NCBI GenBank assembly: GCA_023441125.1
Contig: JAEZQV010000326.1
Coordinates: 1-8,460 of the forward strand
Reading direction: 5' to 3'
From: Bacillota bacterium
GTDB lineage: Bacteria > Bacillota_C > Negativicutes > Sporomusales > Sporomusaceae
DNA: 8,460 bases
Position 1 is the first letter of the stretch. The number at the start of each line of letters is the position of its first letter. Positions 5,949-8,460 of this stretch are shown piece by piece. The notes under the pieces were generated by a model, which had not been told where the DNA came from, made no database searches, and saw only the letters and a list, made by a program, of their open reading frames with translations. The position numbers and the translations under genes are program-made.

Positions 5949-6953
5949 GTGGAAATAAAAATGATTAGCGCCGCCGATACCTGGGAACTGCGGCAAAAAG
6001 TCTTACGGCCGGATAAAGCGATTAGCTATGTAAAGCTGCCGGACGATGCGGCCGGCACGCACTATGGCCTGTATGAGGCCGGCCAGCTTGTTGCCGTGAT
6101 TTCGACTTTCGTGACAGACGGTGAAATGCAGTTTCGCAAGTTCGCCACCGCGCCGGCTAAGCAGGGCCGGGGTTATGGCACAAAATTGCTGCACCATGTC
6201 ATGACGGCAGCCGCCGTTAGTGGCGCGACGGCTATCTGGTGTAACGCCAGAAAAGATAAAACAGCATTTTATGAGAAATTCGGTTTGGTGAAAGCGGCAG
6301 AAGAGTATGAGCGGGACGGAATCCAGTATATCATAATGCGGAAACAATTAACAGCCGGCAGTGTCAGTGAACGGCTGGAGCAACAAATCCGATTTCTTGT
6401 AGAAGTAGATAAAATGAAAACCATTTACCGCAAAAACTATGTGATTGGCACTGAACGCCGGGAAACTGATGCCGAGCATTCCTGGCATCTGGCCCTCATG
6501 GCCATGGTGCTTGCAGAATATGTTACCGGCTACGCCATAGATGTATATAAGGTCGTAAAAATGCTGCTCATTCACGATATTGTAGAAATTGATGCCGGCG
6601 ATACGTATTGTTTTGACCAACAGGCCGGCATGGACAAAGACGTGCGGGAGCAGGCCGCCGCCGGCCGGCTGTTTGGGCTTTTGCCCGATGATCAGTCGCG
6701 GGAACTGCGGGATCTGTGGGAAGAGTTTGAACAGAAGAAAAGTCCTGAGGCCAGGTTAGCCGATGCCCTTGACCGACTGCAGCCGCTGCTTTTGCATTAT
6801 CATACCGGGGGAAAATCCTGGCAGGAAAACGGCATTACCAGTGATAAAGTCAGGGAACGCAATAAAAGGACCAAAGATATAGCCGGCGAGCTGGGGCGGC
6901 TTGTGGAATACGTCATTCAGGATGCGATTGTCCAGGGATATCTGAGAAAATAA
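5949..6953 (+). CDS. GNAT N-acetyltransferase / HD-domain (YfbR/HDDC2-like) phosphohydrolase fusion
   Basis: One uninterrupted 334-residue frame with two domains. Residues about 1-134 are a GNAT acetyltransferase: the acetyl-CoA loop is seen at QGRGYGTKLL (72-81), followed by IWCNARKDKTAFYEKFGL (96-113), a pattern typical of small-molecule GNATs. Residues about 143-330 are an HD_3-type domain related to YfbR and HDDC2, which hydrolyse deoxynucleoside 5'-monophosphates: H177 (TDAEHSWH), H209-D210 with E213 (IHDIVEIDAGD) and D275 (ADALDRLQ) give a complete metal site. The linker is only about 8-10 residues. Start: GTG 5949, GGAG ten bases upstream; ATG 5961 is an alternative that would remove four residues. 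I see no ribosome site for separate translation of the HD half. The substrates of both halves are unknown. It is cytoplasmic, and divergent from the helicase gene. Confidence 0.9.
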   Translation: MEIKMISAADTWELRQKVLRPDKAISYVKLPDDAAGTHYGLYEAGQLVAVISTFVTDGEMQFRKFATAPAKQGRGYGTKLLHHVMTAAAVSGATAIWCNARKDKTAFYEKFGLVKAAEEYERDGIQYIIMRKQLTAGSVSERLEQQIRFLVEVDKMKTIYRKNYVIGTERRETDAEHSWHLALMAMVLAEYVTGYAIDVYKVVKMLLIHDIVEIDAGDTYCFDQQAGMDKDVREQAAAGRLFGLLPDDQSRELRDLWEEFEQKKSPEARLADALDRLQPLLLHYHTGGKSWQENGITSDKVRERNKRTKDIAGELGRLVEYVIQDAIVQGYLRK

Positions 6954-7052
6954 GACAGGCAGTATTTTGGAATCCGGCAAACTGCTGCTAAGAGTTTAAA
7001 TACAACGCTTCGTCTGTGAATGGCAACAGCAATAGACAAGGGGGACCGGAGG
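6954..7052 (+). other. Gap before the sigma-54 activator; no clear terminator
   Basis: These 99 bases hold no recognisable terminator. A five-base GCAGT/ACTGC pairing (6959-6963 with 6981-6985) has a long loop and no T-run. TTAAAT (6997-7002) could be a weak -10 but lacks a good -35. Read-through from the GNAT-HD gene into the activator gene is therefore possible. AAGGGGG (7038-7044) and GGAGG (7048-7052) lie before the next start codon. Confidence 0.4.
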
Positions 7053-8460
7053 ATGTCTAAGGATACTTTGGATGCCAATAAAGCCGGCGCTACATTAACG
7101 TCTGTGCGGGAATTGCTGCATGAGCTGGAGGCAATTATCCGCTCTTCCTATGACGGCATGTTTATAACCGACGGGGATGGCGTGGTTTTGCGCCTGAATG
7201 AGGCTTATGAACGGATTACCGGTTTAAAGGCTGGCGACCTAATCGGCAGGAATATGAAAAACTTAGTTGCAGAAGGGTATTACGACGAGTCGGTTACTTT
7301 GCTGGTAATGGAAAAACGTGAGCGGCTAACCATCAATCAGACCGTGCGGAATAACCGTAAAATACTGGTTACCGGGAACCCGATATTTGATGAACAGGGC
7401 AAGCTGTTCCGGGTGGTGACCAATGTCCGTGATATTACCGAGTTGGCCAATCTGCAGAATCAATTACTCAAGACACAGGAGAAGACCCTGAAGTACAAGA
7501 CCGAATTATCGCACCTGCGGGCGCTGCAAATTCAACAGAACGACATGATTTTCCGCAGTTCGCAGATGACGCGGGTAATTGAACTGGCTATGAAGGTGGC
7601 CGATGTGGATTCCACGGTTTTGATTCACGGCGAGTCCGGCACCGGCAAAGAATTGATCGCCAAGCTTATTCACCGGCAAGGGAAAAGTGCCGCCAGGCCT
7701 TTTATCAAAATTAACTGTGCCGCCATACCCGAGCAATTATTGGAGTCAGAATTGTTTGGCTATGAGGGCGGGGCCTTTACCGGCGCTAAAAAAGAGGGCA
7801 AGCCAGGACTATTTGAATTGTCCCATAACGGTACCCTGTTTCTGGACGAAGTGGGCGATTTGCCGCTGCTGCTGCAGGTTAAGCTGCTGCGGGCGATACA
7901 GGAAAAGGAGATTATGCGGGTTGGCGGTACCCGGGCCATCACTGTAAATACGAGAATCATCGCCGCTACTCACCGCGATATTGCCGGCATGGTGCGGGAA
8001 GGCAATTTTCGCGAGGACTTATACTACCGGCTGATGGTAGTGCCGATTGAACTGCCGCCGCTCAGGGACCGGAAAGAAGATATCCCCTTGCTGACCATGC
8101 ACTTTCTTGACAAGTTTAATCATCATTTTGGCTTTTTCAAAAGAATAGCACCCCCGGTCATTGATAAACTGATGGAGTATTCATGGCCGGGCAATGTGCG
8201 TGAACTGGAAAATGTAATTGAGCGTATGATGGTGATTGCCCCTGCCGAAGAGCTTACGGCCAATCTTTTACCGGAAAGCATCGGCAATAAAAAATTCCTG
8301 CCCAAACGCGGGACAAGGCTGAAAGAAGCGGTGGAGCAAACCGAGGCCTTTTTGCTGGCCGAATGCTATAAAGAGCACAGATCCTGGCCCAAGGTAGCTG
8401 AACTATTGGGGGTTGACAGAACAACAGTGTTTCGCAAAGTGGTAAAGTACGGTTTAGAGG
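7053..8460 (+). CDS. PAS-domain sigma-54-dependent transcriptional activator (3' end outside window)
   Basis: The frame from ATG 7053 stays open to the window edge, giving 469 residues without a stop; little is missing, because the final HTH is already present. Order: PAS sensor about 24-132 (DGMFITDGDGVVLRLNEAYE, then VVTNVRDITE), a probable coiled coil about 130-162, and a sigma-54-interacting AAA+ domain about 165-390. The AAA+ domain has Walker A GESGTGKE (193-200), intact GAFTGA loop (240-245), Walker B TLFLDEV (261-267), arginine finger region REDLYYRL (320-327) and sensor II WPGNVRELEN (378-387). The Fis/TyrR-type HTH lies at about 423-466 (LKEAVEQTE; SWPKVAELLGVDRTTVFRK). It hydrolyses ATP to open sigma-54 promoters in response to a signal read by the PAS domain; the signal is unknown. 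There is no phosphoreceiver domain. GGAGG abuts the ATG directly; AAGGGGG (7038-7044) at eight bases is the better ribosome site. No -24/-12 site was found in the window, so targets probably lie to the right. Confidence 0.93.
   Translation, partial: MSKDTLDANKAGATLTSVRELLHELEAIIRSSYDGMFITDGDGVVLRLNEAYERITGLKAGDLIGRNMKNLVAEGYYDESVTLLVMEKRERLTINQTVRNNRKILVTGNPIFDEQGKLFRVVTNVRDITELANLQNQLLKTQEKTLKYKTELSHLRALQIQQNDMIFRSSQMTRVIELAMKVADVDSTVLIHGESGTGKELIAKLIHRQGKSAARPFIKINCAAIPEQLLESELFGYEGGAFTGAKKEGKPGLFELSHNGTLFLDEVGDLPLLLQVKLLRAIQEKEIMRVGGTRAITVNTRIIAATHRDIAGMVREGNFREDLYYRLMVVPIELPPLRDRKEDIPLLTMHFLDKFNHHFGFFKRIAPPVIDKLMEYSWPGNVRELENVIERMMVIAPAEELTANLLPESIGNKKFLPKRGTRLKEAVEQTEAFLLAECYKEHRSWPKVAELLGVDRTTVFRKVVKYGLE

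Noticed and set aside
6959..6985. Possible terminator after the GNAT-HD gene
   Set aside because: The stem is only five base pairs with a 17-base loop and no T-run follows.
1..8460. CRISPR arrays, tRNA or rRNA genes, insertion sequences, phage or toxin-antitoxin genes
   Set aside because: No regularly spaced repeats, no cloverleaf-like sequence in the gaps, and no transposase, integrase or toxin motif in any frame.

Overview
The window is an ordinary-looking stretch of bacterial chromosome with seven full or nearly full genes plus one small gene at the left edge. Strong AGGAGG-type ribosome binding sites, use of TTG and GTG starts, sigma-A-like promoters, intrinsic terminators with U-tracts, a DcuC-type carrier and a CshA-type helicase all suggest an anaerobic or facultative Firmicute. 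The medium GC content and the abundance of GCCGG/CCGGC words, together with a PAS/sigma-54 activator, would fit the Negativicutes (Sporomusa-like bacteria). That placement is inference.

Layout: (1) 11-187 (+), a 58-residue protein of unknown function, closed by a hairpin terminator that also sits at the end of the convergent araC-type gene. (2) 242-1126 (-), an AraC/XylS regulator with a cupin sensor domain, divergent from 1289-1609 (+), a small single-domain cupin. Their two promoters appear to share the same -35 box. (3) A strong terminator at 1624-1670 separates the cupin from a DcuC-family carrier (about 1763-3016, +). This is followed, after its own candidate promoter, by an M29 metallo-aminopeptidase (3099-4331, +). 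(4) A hairpin at 4365-4398 separates the aminopeptidase from the convergent CshA-type DEAD-box RNA helicase (4408-5823, -, TTG start). (5) Divergent from the helicase is 5949-6953 (+), a single reading frame that joins a GNAT acetyltransferase domain to an HD-family phosphohydrolase domain. (6) From 7053 to the right edge (+) runs a sigma-54-dependent activator with PAS, AAA+ and Fis/TyrR-type HTH domains. It has no stop codon inside the window.

How the parts may work together: the AraC regulator and the neighbouring cupin are a likely regulator/target pair. The carrier and aminopeptidase may form a small uptake-and-breakdown unit for a carboxylate or peptide-like substrate, but this rests only on adjacency. 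The helicase is housekeeping RNA metabolism. The sigma-54 activator probably controls genes beyond the right edge, since I see no -24/-12 promoter in the window. I found no tRNA, rRNA, CRISPR array, insertion sequence or phage gene, and no gene-free stretch longer than about 165 bases. The least ordinary item is the GNAT-HD fusion; nothing else here clearly amounts to a new system.
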